Shown piece by piece: positions 52,205 through 60,627 of a stretch of 64,000 bases of DNA. The position numbers and the translations under genes were made by a program. How positions within the stretch are numbered: the first letter of the stretch is position 1; every line of letters starts with the position of its first letter. The stretch covers positions 1 to 64,000 of the forward strand of contig JBGPOP010000024.1 of NCBI GenBank assembly GCA_041488095.1, written 5' to 3'. The notes below the pieces were generated by a model. It was not told the DNA's origin and searched no databases. It saw only the letters and a program-made list of their open reading frames with translations. Source of the DNA: DASYPQ01 sp041488095 (GTDB lineage Bacteria; Planctomycetota; UBA1135; GCA-002686595).

Positions 52205-53273
52205 GGAGCCTCGAGGCCACGCAGAGACCCTCGACGGGCTCATTCGCGCGGCCCGCGAGCGGCGCCTCGCTCATGCGTTGCTCTTCACCGGCCCCGAGGG
52301 CGTCGGCAAGTTCCTCGCCGCGGAGTGGCTCGCCTTCGGCCTCCTGTGCGCGAGCGGGCCCGGGCGCCCGTGCGGCGAGTGCGGCCCGTGCAGGCGCCTG
52401 GCGGCCGGCACCCACGCAGACCTCATGGCGATCGATCCCGAGGAGGAGGGGGAGGAGGAGATCCGGATCGGACGCATCACCTACCGAGAGAAGGATCCCC
52501 TTCCGAGCGTCGGCGAGTTCCTCTCCCTGCGGCCCATGGAGGGAGGGTGGCGCGTGGTCGTCGTCCGCGACGCCGAGCGCATGAACGAAGAGGCGCAGAA
52601 CGCGCTGCTCAAGACGCTCGAGGAGCCCGGCGAGAACACCTTGCTCGCGCTGATCGCGGCGCGGCCCGAGATCCTCCTGCCGACGACGCGGAGCCGTTGC
52701 GTGCCGGTCGCGTTCCGTCCGATCGACCTGGCTGCAACGCAGGAGATCCTGCGCCGGCGCGGCCTCGAGGCGGAAGAGGCCGCGCTCCTCGCGCGCTGGA
52801 GCGGCGGAGCTCCGGGCGCCGCGCTCGCGATGCACGCACGGGGCGCCATCGAGATGCGCACGCGGATCGAGGCGGTCCTCGCGGGCCAGGCCGATGCCCT
52901 GGTCGCTGCCGGGGAGATCGGGGGTCTCGCGTGCGATTTCCCCGGCCGGACGCCCGCCGCGCGCGCCCGCGCTCGGGCGCGCACGTTCCTGGATCTTGCC
53001 CTGGCCGTCCTCGCCGATCTCCAGCGGGCGCGCTCGGGCGTCGATCCCTCACGCCTCGCGCACGGCGACCTGGCCACCCGAGCGCTCCCGGCGGGGGAGG
53101 CGGAGAGCGCGCGGCGGCTGGAAGTCTGCCTCGACGCGCGTCAGGATGTCGACGCCAACCTCGCCCCCGACGCGATCCTCGAGCGTGCGCTGCTGGCGCT
53201 CGAGCCGCCGCGAAGGGCGGCGGGGCGCGCGCGTCCGCGGACCTCTGCCCTGCCCGTCCCCCCCGTCGATTGA
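52194..53273 (+). CDS. holB: DNA polymerase III subunit delta prime
   Basis: 359 residues; clamp-loader component. Walker A-like GPEGVGKF, a zinc-binding cysteine cluster (CASGPGRPCGECGPC), the LLKTLEEPGENT segment and the TTRSRC sensor/arginine-finger region are all present. The C-terminal domain is longer and Arg/Ala-rich. It lies in tmk-holB order with the next gene overlapping as TTGA. Confidence 0.93.
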   Translation: MRFEEPRGHAETLDGLIRAARERRLAHALLFTGPEGVGKFLAAEWLAFGLLCASGPGRPCGECGPCRRLAAGTHADLMAIDPEEEGEEEIRIGRITYREKDPLPSVGEFLSLRPMEGGWRVVVVRDAERMNEEAQNALLKTLEEPGENTLLALIAARPEILLPTTRSRCVPVAFRPIDLAATQEILRRRGLEAEEAALLARWSGGAPGAALAMHARGAIEMRTRIEAVLAGQADALVAAGEIGGLACDFPGRTPAARARARARTFLDLALAVLADLQRARSGVDPSRLAHGDLATRALPAGEAESARRLEVCLDARQDVDANLAPDAILERALLALEPPRRAAGRARPRTSALPVPPVD

Positions 53274-53689
53274 GCGACCCTCTGCGCAAGCTGGCCCTGA
53301 AGGACGGACGCTACGCTCCGGAGGCCTTCACGTTCCTCTACGAGTCGCTCGACCACGCGGTCAAGCTGGCCGGCCGCGAGAACGCCGAGGGCTCCGAGCG
53401 CCACGTGAGCGGCCAGGAGCTGCTGGCCGGGATGCGCGTCTACGCCGCGGAGCTCTTCGGTCCCTTGGCGGGGGAGGTGTGGCGGCGCTGGGGGGTGCGG
53501 GAGACGCTCGACTGGGGACGGATCGTGTTCCTGCTCGTCGACGCGGGCCTGTTGAATCGCCAGGAGGAGGACCGGATCGAGGACTTCAAGGACGGATTCG
53601 ACTTCGACGAGGCCTTCGTCAAGAAGTACAAGCCCAAGCTCCCGCCCGAGATCCTCTCGCGCCCCGCGGGAGAAGGCGGCGGAGGCTGA
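53270..53689 (+). CDS. Minf_1886-family small protein (Planctomycetes/Verrucomicrobia)
   Basis: 139 residues from TTG (TTGA overlap with holB). It has the AFTFLYESLDHAVKLAG start, HVSGQELLAGMRVYAAELFGPLA, a WGVRETLDWGRIVFLLVDAGLL segment and an acidic EEDRIEDFKDGFDFDEAF tail. This order matches the Minf_1886-type family (TIGR04138), which is restricted in practice to Planctomycetes and Verrucomicrobia. Function unknown. The match is one of the better taxonomic clues in the window. Confidence 0.85.
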   Translation: MSDPLRKLALKDGRYAPEAFTFLYESLDHAVKLAGRENAEGSERHVSGQELLAGMRVYAAELFGPLAGEVWRRWGVRETLDWGRIVFLLVDAGLLNRQEEDRIEDFKDGFDFDEAFVKKYKPKLPPEILSRPAGEGGGG

Positions 53690-53692
53690 TCC

Positions 53693-54877
53693 ATGCTCGA
53701 CCGCTTCTCCCCGGTGGCGCGCAACGCGGCCCTCGTCCTGCTGTTCGCGCTGCTGGCGTGGTTCTGCTGGATCGTGCGATCGGTGTTGAACCCGCTGATC
53801 CTCGGGTACCTGCTCGCGTTCATCCTGCACCCGATGGTGCTCACCCTCGAGCGGCGCGGGTGGAAACGGCGGTCGGCGGTCAACCTGATCTTCGGGGTTT
53901 TCCTGACCGGGATCACGCTGCTCGGCGTGGTGATCATCCTGCAGGGACGCGGCATGTACCGCGAGCTGACGGCCGACAAGGGGCTCTCCGAACAGGTCAA
54001 GGCACGGGTCGATGAGGCGCTGCACCGCTACCAGGGGGAGATCGACTGGACGCTGAAGCTGTTCCAAAAGGAGGGGTCGCAGGCCGCGCCGGCCGAGGGC
54101 GAGACGGTGGCGGGGGCGAGACAGCTGCGGAGTTTCGAGGACCTCCAGAGGATCCTCCAGCAGGCCTTCGACGACTGGATCCAGGGCGGCCACGCCGCGG
54201 AGGCGGGCAAAGAGGCTGCGAACCTCGCGATTCCGTTCCTGAAGGGGCTGTTCGGGGGCGTGATGCAGTTCCTCGGGCTCCTGATCCTCCTGCCGATCTA
54301 CACGTGGTTCCTCCTGTTCGAGCTGGAGCGCATCCACGGGTTCGTGCAGCGGTACTTGCCGCAGCGGGAGCGCGGGAGGCTCGTCAAGATCGGGACGCAG
54401 ATCGGGGAGGTGTTGTCGAGCTTCTTCCGCGGAAGGCTGCTCGTGTGCCTGTGCAAGGGTGTGGTGCTCGCGGGCGGGCTGTGGATCGCCGGTATCCCTT
54501 ACGCCGTGCTCATCGGCCTCGGCACCGGGTTCTTGACGCTGATCCCGTTCGTGGGGGCGTTCGTCGGGTTCATCGTGGCGCTCTTGTTCGGGTTGGTGAA
54601 GTACGAGGTGCTCGATGCCCTGTGGAGGGCGGGGGTCGTGTTCCTGGTCGCCGAGTTCCTCGAGAACTACTTCCTGATCCCGAAGATCCTGGGCAACAGC
54701 CTGGGTCTCCACCCGGTCGTGGTCATCTTCTCGTTGCTCGCCGGAGCGGCGTCGCTGGGCATGTTCGGCCTCTTGATCGCCCTGCCTCTGGCTGCTTCTC
54801 TCGTGATCCTGGGGCGGGAGTTCGTCCTGCCCGTGCTGGCCGACCTGGCTGACCGCGAGGAGAAGGTCAGCCGCTGA
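53693..54877 (+). CDS. AI-2E family (UPF0118) permease
   Basis: 394 residues, about eight transmembrane segments with the long hydrophilic loop (residues about 95-175) typical of the family. The segments VNLIFGVFLTGITLL, TGFLTLIPFVGAFVG and NYFLIPKILGNSLGLHP are recognisable. Such proteins were named for AI-2 export but others move Na+/H+ or unknown solutes, so the substrate is unknown. It is the last gene before the second palindromic element. Confidence 0.9.
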   Translation: MLDRFSPVARNAALVLLFALLAWFCWIVRSVLNPLILGYLLAFILHPMVLTLERRGWKRRSAVNLIFGVFLTGITLLGVVIILQGRGMYRELTADKGLSEQVKARVDEALHRYQGEIDWTLKLFQKEGSQAAPAEGETVAGARQLRSFEDLQRILQQAFDDWIQGGHAAEAGKEAANLAIPFLKGLFGGVMQFLGLLILLPIYTWFLLFELERIHGFVQRYLPQRERGRLVKIGTQIGEVLSSFFRGRLLVCLCKGVVLAGGLWIAGIPYAVLIGLGTGFLTLIPFVGAFVGFIVALLFGLVKYEVLDALWRAGVVFLVAEFLENYFLIPKILGNSLGLHPVVVIFSLLAGAASLGMFGLLIALPLAASLVILGREFVLPVLADLADREEKVSR

Positions 54878-54892
54878 CGCCGAGGGTCGAGT

Positions 54893-55195
54893 CCGCCACT
54901 TGAACTCGTCGTCCGCGTCTGCCGTCTGCGGCGGACGCGGACGACGAGTCCGGCGGCGCCGGTCACTGGCGCCGCCGTGCGGTGGCGGTGATCGTTCCAT
55001 CTGCATGGGCGTCCGCGAAGGTGGGTGCTGGATGCGAGCTTCGTGCGCGGCTGCGCAGGTGCGCACGCAACGGCAGACGATACGCAACGCGCAACCGAAC
55101 GGCGGCGCCAGTGACCGGCGCCGCCGGACTCCGCTTTCGCGGCCGCCGCAGACGGCGGCCGCGAAAGCGGAGTTCAAGGGGGGGACTCAGCCCTG
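54893..55195. repeat. Palindrome-built intergenic element, copy 2
   Basis: Same layout as copy 1: hairpin A (54904-54949, 21-base arms with one mismatch, loop TCTG), hairpin b (54951-54977, perfect 10-base arms, loop GGTCACT), a central core, b' (55100-55126, loop AGTGACC) and hairpin C (55128-55173, perfect 21-base arms, loop CAGA). It ends in the same GGGACTCAGCCCTG tail. The arm sequences differ from copy 1, but the core words GCGTCCGCGAAGGTGG and GGCAGACGATACGCAAC are shared. Flanks are TTGAACTC and GAGTTCAA, an inverted pair. Confidence 0.85.
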
Positions 55196-55224
55196 GTACC
55201 GGCGAAGAGGGCTCTCTCCCGCCC

Positions 55225-57756
55225 CTACTTGTCCAGCGCAGCCTGCAGCGCCTTTTGCAGCTCGTCCAGTCTCTCGGCGGAGAGTCTTCCGCCGTTCTTC
55301 GCCTCCGCGATCAGCGCCAGCGCCTGCCTCAAGCTGCTGCGGGCCGTGTCGGAGATCCCCGCCGCGAGCAGGCGGCTCGCCTGACTATCCTGCTTCGTGT
55401 CCGGCTCGAAGGTCGCGGCGTACTCGGGGATCTCCGTCCACGATCCCTTGAGCTTCGCGAGCACGACCCGGACCGCCTTCTGCAGCTGCAGGTCCTCCTC
55501 GAAATCCCCGTCCGGGAACTTCGCGCCGCGCGCGTCCTGGACCTTCCCGCGGATCTCTGCGCGCACGAGCATGCGCACGTCCTGCGGCGTGAGCGTCGTG
55601 CCGAGCGAGTTGTAGAACTCGCCGAAGGCCGGATAGCGTGAGAGGTCGTCCTCGTCGCTCTCGGCGAGCTTCTGGAACAGCTCCTGGTTGGCCGCGTACT
55701 TCGCGTCGACGTACTCGCGCACCTTGTGCTCCTTCTGGAGCCGCCGCATCTCCTCGACCTTCCAGAATTCGTAGCGCCGCGACCGGACGATCTCGTCGGG
55801 CTCGACGCCGCCCTCGCTCGTGACCACCCCGTTCTCGTCGATCTCGCGGTGGATCGAGCGGCCCGAGGGCAGAAGGTAGCGCGCGATCGTCATCCGCACG
55901 CGCGGGCCGAAGTCGAACTCGCCGTTGCCGTTGTAGTCCTTGGTCAGCTTCTCCCAGGGGTCGTAACGCTTGTTGTGGTTCTCGTCCACGTACTCGTCGT
56001 CCTGCTCGCCCTGCACCGCCAGGAGCTGCTGCACCGATCCCTTTCCGAAGCTCCTCTGGCCGACGAGCGTCGCGCGCTGGTGGTCCTGGAGCGCGCCCGA
56101 GACGATCTCCGAGGCCGAGGCCGAGGAGCCGTTGATCAGCACCGCGACCGGCATGTCGGAGGGCAGCAGCGCATCGTTCTGCGTGTAGAGGCGTTCGGGG
56201 TCCTCCGCGCGACTCTCGGTCGACACCACCAGGACCTTCTTGGGCAGGAACAGGTTGGCCACGTTGCGCGCCTCGGTCAGGAGCCCGCCCGTGTTGTTGC
56301 GCAGGTCGAGGATCACCCCGCGCGTGCCCTGCTTGATCATCCCGGAGAGCCGGTCCTTGAGCTCGTCGCTCGCCACGCGGCTGAAGGTGGTCAATTGGAC
56401 CAGCGCGATCCCGCCCGGGAGCATCTGCGCGTTGACCGGCGGGATCGTGATCTCCTCGCGCGTGACCTCGACCGCCATCTCCTCCGTCGGGCGGTCGATC
56501 AACGCGGGGTCCATGCCGTGGCGCCAGACGTAGAGCTTGACCTTGGTCCCGGGCTTGCCCTTCAGGCGCTTGATGATCTCTTCGGTCGGCTGCGAGCCGC
56601 TCGGTCCGATCGTCGGCCAGTTGTCGACGCGGACGATCTTGTCGTCGGTGTGCAAGCCCGCGCGGTACGCGGGCCCCGAGTAGATCGGCTGGCGGATCGT
56701 GAACAGGTGATCCTCCTGGTCCTCGCCGACGTAGGCGCCGATGCCGCCGTACTCGGCCTGGAGCAGCTCCTGGTCGAAGGTCTTGTACAGCTTCGGAGTC
56801 AGGTAGCTCGAGTGCTCGTCGAGGCTCCGGAGCATCCCGTCGAGCGCCGCGTCGATCAGCTGCGCGCGCGTGTGCTTGTCGCCCTCGAGCGAGGACGTCT
56901 CGATCATGCGCATCACCTTCTCGACGAGCACGAGCTCGTGGTCGCCTTTGACGTCGGCCTTCTCGATCTGCTCCTTGGTGTAGTTCAGCAGATTTTTCTG
57001 CCGCCGCTCGGCCAGGGAGCGGATGTCTTCCTGCTTCAGGTAGGCCTCGGCGAGGCGTCCTTCCTGCCCAGGCAACGCCGCCATGCGCTCGAGATCGACG
57101 CGGCCGGCCTGGACGTCGCCGATGCGGGCGAGCGAGAGCGCGCCCAGGTTCCGGAGGCGCAGGTCGGAGGACGAGAGGAACTCCATCATCTCCTTGCGCG
57201 CCGTCCGTTGCGCCTCCCCGCGGCCTTGGACGTGGAGCGCGACCGAGCACTCCAGGCGATACTCGGGGGAGCGCGATCCGTCCTTGGCGCCTGCGCTGAG
57301 GCGCAGGACGAGCTTGGCGGAGTCCTCGTCGCGCAGCTCATGGAAACCGCGGTTTCCGGCGAGGGAGGCGGCCGCGCGCCCGACGTCGTCGTCCTTGGAG
57401 CCCAGCAGGTCGATCAGCAGCGGCGCGATCGCGCTGCGGTCCGGGTCCGGTAGGGAGAGTCGCGTCCCGATGAGGAGGAGCCGGGCGCGCTCGGAGAGGC
57501 CTGGGCGCGAGAGGCGCGCTTCGAACAACGGGCCGATGGCCGAGGTCTCCGCGCCCTGAACAGCCGCGATGAGCCCCTCGGATTCGCGCCAGACTTCGCT
57601 CGCGGGAATGGATTCGACGGACTGGATGCGCTCGTCGATCAGCCGGGCGAGATCCTTGGCATCCTGGATCTGCGAATCCTGGACGTGCTCATCCGGGACC
57701 TGGGCAGGCAGGCAGAAGAGGAGCAGTCCGAACAGCAGGGAATGGGTCGAAGGCAT
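55225..57756 (-). CDS. S41-family C-terminal-processing protease with long N-terminal domain
   Basis: 843 residues from the ATG at 57756, with a signal peptide (LLFGLLLFCLPA). Residues about 20-300 are helical and HEAT-like. A PDZ domain follows (YGGIGAYVGE...GPAYRAGLHTDDKIVRVD), then the S41 peptidase with NGSSASASEIVSG (catalytic Ser) and RSFGKGSVQ (catalytic Lys). Directly after these lie two acidic DxNxN-type loops (DENHNKRYD, DYNGNGEFD; 55908-55990) that look like calcium sites. A helical C-terminus ends near the membrane-anchor-free tail. Likely periplasmic. Confidence 0.9.
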   Translation of the reverse strand: MPSTHSLLFGLLLFCLPAQVPDEHVQDSQIQDAKDLARLIDERIQSVESIPASEVWRESEGLIAAVQGAETSAIGPLFEARLSRPGLSERARLLLIGTRLSLPDPDRSAIAPLLIDLLGSKDDDVGRAAASLAGNRGFHELRDEDSAKLVLRLSAGAKDGSRSPEYRLECSVALHVQGRGEAQRTARKEMMEFLSSSDLRLRNLGALSLARIGDVQAGRVDLERMAALPGQEGRLAEAYLKQEDIRSLAERRQKNLLNYTKEQIEKADVKGDHELVLVEKVMRMIETSSLEGDKHTRAQLIDAALDGMLRSLDEHSSYLTPKLYKTFDQELLQAEYGGIGAYVGEDQEDHLFTIRQPIYSGPAYRAGLHTDDKIVRVDNWPTIGPSGSQPTEEIIKRLKGKPGTKVKLYVWRHGMDPALIDRPTEEMAVEVTREEITIPPVNAQMLPGGIALVQLTTFSRVASDELKDRLSGMIKQGTRGVILDLRNNTGGLLTEARNVANLFLPKKVLVVSTESRAEDPERLYTQNDALLPSDMPVAVLINGSSASASEIVSGALQDHQRATLVGQRSFGKGSVQQLLAVQGEQDDEYVDENHNKRYDPWEKLTKDYNGNGEFDFGPRVRMTIARYLLPSGRSIHREIDENGVVTSEGGVEPDEIVRSRRYEFWKVEEMRRLQKEHKVREYVDAKYAANQELFQKLAESDEDDLSRYPAFGEFYNSLGTTLTPQDVRMLVRAEIRGKVQDARGAKFPDGDFEEDLQLQKAVRVVLAKLKGSWTEIPEYAATFEPDTKQDSQASRLLAAGISDTARSSLRQALALIAEAKNGGRLSAERLDELQKALQAALDK

Positions 57757-57869
57757 GGAGTCTCGCTTGAAGTCAGCCGGGGATCGGCGGAACGGGCTCG
57801 ATCCCCTACGAAGGGAGAGGTGCGCCCACTCTACGGTTCGGAGATCACCGGGCTCGGGCATGAACGGAA

Positions 57870-57897
57870 ATCATACTGTTGCAACGTTGCGGGTCAT
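57870..57897 (-). promoter_or_regulatory. Promoter of the S41 protease gene
   Basis: On the minus strand: ATGACC (57897-57892), 16 bases, TATGAT (57875-57870), the best -10 in the window. The spacer holds GCAACGTTGC (57881-57890), a perfect 10-base palindrome, and the overlapping GTTGCAAC. Either could be an operator. Confidence 0.6.
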
Positions 57898-57906
57898 GCC
57901 GGCCTT

Positions 57907-58827
57907 CTAGCCCTCGTTTCCCGCCGATGGCAGAGCCTTCCCGCTCGCCGTGGTCGCGGGCGGCCGGAACGCGGAGAACTTCATGCTCACGCGGAAATCG
58001 CGTGGGACGACATGGTTGAAGGCCAGGGTGTCCAGGGCGCGGGTGATCCAGCGCACGCCGGAGACCGCCGACGTCACGCCCGGCCATCCGGAGAGCCGCT
58101 CGCGCAGCGTCGTCAGGAACGCGATGTCGAGCAGCGGCTCGAGGAATCCCTCGGGCACGATCCGCACCCGCTCGAAGGCCTTCGTCAGAGGTTCGATGTC
58201 GCCGGACGAGAAGGTGTGGACGTCGATGTGGTCATGCTGCCACTCCGTCCGCGGCGGTCCTCCCGCGATCGCCCGGTACACCCGATGGACCGCGAGGAGC
58301 GGAAACTTGAGCACGTTGCTCAAGCGGCTGCCCCAGGTCGAAGGGTCCCCGATGAAGATGCACGGGGCGCCGGGGCGGAGGACGCGCAGCACCTCGGGCA
58401 TGAACGCGACCGGGTCGGGCAGGTGGTGCAGGATGGCGCAGCCGACCACGAGGTCCACCGACGCGTCTTCGAACGGCAGCCGTACCATGTCGGTCTCCAC
58501 CGTCTCGACCGTGCAGCCCTCCGCCGCGGCGTTCCTCCGGGCGCACTCCAGCATGCGCGCGCTGATGTCGGTCGCCACCACGCGCCGGAAACGGCCGCTC
58601 TTCGCCAGCTTGACGGCCACGTGGCCGGTGCCGGATCCGACGTCGAGCACCGTTCCGCCCCCCGGCAAGGGCTCCCCGAGGACGGTCTCGAGCTCCGCCA
58701 GCATCCGCTCGGTCGCCTCGGAGCCGTAGCTGATGCCCATGCGCTGGTCGTAGACGCCGGCCTCGACCTCGTCGTGGAACCGGCGGTTCTGCTCGTGAAC
58801 CCGCGCGATGTCGACGGCTGTCTTCAG
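57907..58827 (-). CDS. Class I SAM-dependent methyltransferase, probable CTG start
   Basis: 306 residues if translation starts at the CTG at 58827 (58827-58825). The frame upstream of the first ATG (58740) continues with VDIARVHEQNRRFHDEVEAGVYDQ-type coding sequence. No ATG, GTG or TTG exists before the in-frame TAG at 58860, but CTG is preceded by GGAGG six bases before. SAM motif I is VLDVGSGTGHVA and motif II VVATDISARML; LRPGAPCIFIGDP fits motif III. It belongs to the UbiE/Methyltransf_11 type; substrate unknown. Confidence 0.85.
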   Translation of the reverse strand: MKTAVDIARVHEQNRRFHDEVEAGVYDQRMGISYGSEATERMLAELETVLGEPLPGGGTVLDVGSGTGHVAVKLAKSGRFRRVVATDISARMLECARRNAAAEGCTVETVETDMVRLPFEDASVDLVVGCAILHHLPDPVAFMPEVLRVLRPGAPCIFIGDPSTWGSRLSNVLKFPLLAVHRVYRAIAGGPPRTEWQHDHIDVHTFSSGDIEPLTKAFERVRIVPEGFLEPLLDIAFLTTLRERLSGWPGVTSAVSGVRWITRALDTLAFNHVVPRDFRVSMKFSAFRPPATTASGKALPSAGNEG

Positions 58828-58854
58828 GGCTGTCCTCCGCGCTGCTCCGCGCCG

Positions 58855-58884
58855 ATTCTAGGTCGAGAGCTCGGGGCTCGTCAG
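58855..58884 (-). promoter_or_regulatory. Promoter of the methyltransferase gene
   Basis: On the minus strand: CTGACG (58884-58879), 18 bases, TAGAAT (58860-58855), followed by the Shine-Dalgarno GGAGG and the CTG start. The TAGAAT also contains the in-frame TAG that closes the reading frame upstream. Confidence 0.45.
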
Positions 58885-58939
58885 CACTTCCTCGCCCGCG
58901 GCCCGGGTTCCGGCTCGCCTGCCGATCCTGCGCGCGCGG

Positions 58940-58968
58940 TTCCGGACGCGATCGACCTCGGATAGAGT
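58940..58968 (+). promoter_or_regulatory. Promoter of moaC, short leader
   Basis: TTCCGG (58940-58945, weak -35), 17 bases, TAGAGT (58963-58968). The moaC ATG begins eleven bases after the -10, leaving a leader of only about four bases. Confidence 0.45.
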
Positions 58969-58979
58969 GTCCGAGTTCG

Positions 58980-59516
58980 ATGAGCATCAGGAACCGCCGC
59001 AAGAAGCCGCGCCGTGCGCGCCTATCCCACGTCGAAACGGTCGCGGACGGAGCCCAGTCGCGGATGGTCGACGTCGGCAGGAAGCCCGTCACCGCGCGCT
59101 CGGCGCTCGCCCGCGCCCGAGTGCGCTTCCCGCCCGGCCTGCTCGGACGGGTTTTCGAGCGGGGCGGACCCAAGGGCCCCGTGACCGAGGTCGCGCGTGC
59201 GGCCGGGGTCCTCGCGGCGAAAAAGACCGGCGAGCTCATCCCGATGTGCCACCCCCTCGGCCTCGACCACGTCGAGATACGCTTCGAACCCGGACGCGGC
59301 CGAGCCGCGAACTTCCTCGAGGTCCGCTGCCGGGCCTCGACCCGCGGCCGCACGGGGGTCGAGATGGAGGCTCTCGTCGGTGCGGCGGTCGCGGCGCTCG
59401 CCGTCTACGACATGGTCAAGGGGCTCGACCACGGGATCTCGATCGAGAGGGTCGAGCTGCTCGAGAAGCGCGGTGGGCGGTCGGGTGTGTGGAAGAGGCG
59501 ACCGGATGGCGGCTGA
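58980..59516 (+). CDS. moaC: Cyclic pyranopterin monophosphate synthase
   Basis: 178 residues. The second enzyme of molybdopterin synthesis, rearranging the product of MoaA. The active site is visible: AAKKTGELIPMCHPL and TGVEMEALVGAAVAALAVYDMVK. The arginine-rich N-terminus (RNRRKKPRRARLS) is longer than usual. The gene overlaps asd by 11 bases. It supports the molybdoenzyme theme begun by mobA. Confidence 0.95.
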   Translation: MSIRNRRKKPRRARLSHVETVADGAQSRMVDVGRKPVTARSALARARVRFPPGLLGRVFERGGPKGPVTEVARAAGVLAAKKTGELIPMCHPLGLDHVEIRFEPGRGRAANFLEVRCRASTRGRTGVEMEALVGAAVAALAVYDMVKGLDHGISIERVELLEKRGGRSGVWKRRPDGG

Positions 59517-60543
59517 GACGGGGCCGCCCTGGGGCTGGGACCGTGCGCACCGCGCGCTCTCGATCGCCGTCGTCGGAGCGACGGGGGCCGTCGGGCGCGA
59601 GCTCCTCTCCCTGCTCATCCGTGCCGGGCACCCTTTCGAAAAGATCGCCTGCCACGCCCGGGCGGATCAGGAGCTGGAGCTCGGGTCCGCGTTGCGCTTC
59701 CACGTGAGACCGCTCGATCGCCTCGCGCCAGCCGACCTGGCCTTCCTGTGCACCCCGGCCGAGGTCTCGCTGGACCTCGCGCCGCGACTCGCCGAGTCGG
59801 GCGTCCGGGTGGTCGATCTCTCCAGCGCGTTCCGCATGGAGCCCGGGGTCCCGCTCGCCATCCCCGAGATCAATGGGGACCTGCTCGACGCCGGGCCGCG
59901 CATCGTGGCGAACCCCAATTGCACGACCGCGATCGTGGCGCTGCCCCTCGCCGCGCTCGACCGAGCGGCCCGCCTCGTGGAGGTGATCGTCGTCAGCTAC
60001 CAGGCCGCCTCGGGGGCAGGCCGGGCGGGACTCGCGGCGTTGGCGGAAGAGACACGCGAGGCGGCCGGGCTTGCGGGCCTCGGACGCGGCCAGGAGACTC
60101 CCTTTCCCGCCGTCCTCGTCCTCAACGTCCTGCCCGGCGTGGCCGAGCCGGATGCCGCGGGTGTCTCCGGCGAGGAGCGCAAGATCGAGCTCGAGCTGAA
60201 GAAGATCCTCGGCCGCGAGGACCTCACCGTCGAAGCGTCCACCGCGCGCGTCCCGGTCGAGCGCTGCCACAGCGTCGCCGTCCACGCGCGCTGCGCCCGT
60301 GCGCTGTCGCCTGCCGAGGCCCGGCGCGTCCTCTCCGAGGCGCCCGGCGTGGTCCTGTGCGAAGACCCCCACGGCCCCCGGCCGCGGGAGTGCGCGGGCA
60401 GCGATTCCGTGCACGTCGGGAGGGTTCGCGCGGGCGCGCGGGGCGCCGGATCGCTATGCTTCTTCGCCGTCGGCGACCAGCTCCGCAAGGGAGCCGCGCT
60501 CAACGCGCTGCAGGTGGCCGCGCGGCTTCCTGCGCGTGGCTAG
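59506..60543 (+). CDS. asd: Aspartate-semialdehyde dehydrogenase
   Basis: 345 residues from the ATG at 59506. Makes aspartate semialdehyde for Lys, Met, Thr and diaminopimelate. NADP motif AVVGATGAVGRE, the active-site NPNCTTAI with the catalytic Cys, VSYQAASGAG and the RCHSVAVH segment are all present. These patterns and the order favour Asd over N-acetyl-gamma-glutamyl-phosphate reductase. Confidence 0.92.
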   Translation: MAAETGPPWGWDRAHRALSIAVVGATGAVGRELLSLLIRAGHPFEKIACHARADQELELGSALRFHVRPLDRLAPADLAFLCTPAEVSLDLAPRLAESGVRVVDLSSAFRMEPGVPLAIPEINGDLLDAGPRIVANPNCTTAIVALPLAALDRAARLVEVIVVSYQAASGAGRAGLAALAEETREAAGLAGLGRGQETPFPAVLVLNVLPGVAEPDAAGVSGEERKIELELKKILGREDLTVEASTARVPVERCHSVAVHARCARALSPAEARRVLSEAPGVVLCEDPHGPRPRECAGSDSVHVGRVRAGARGAGSLCFFAVGDQLRKGAALNALQVAARLPARG

Positions 60544-60627
60544 CCACTCCCGGCCACCCTTCAGGGGGAGGCCGCGGGCCTCACGACCCCATCCAAGCAT
60601 CGCCAAGGACCCTCGCCGGACCATCGC

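Noticed and set aside
59506..60543. N-acetyl-gamma-glutamyl-phosphate reductase (argC)
   Set aside because: Motif order (NPNCTTAI, VSYQAASGAG, RCHSVAVH) is that of aspartate-semialdehyde dehydrogenase.
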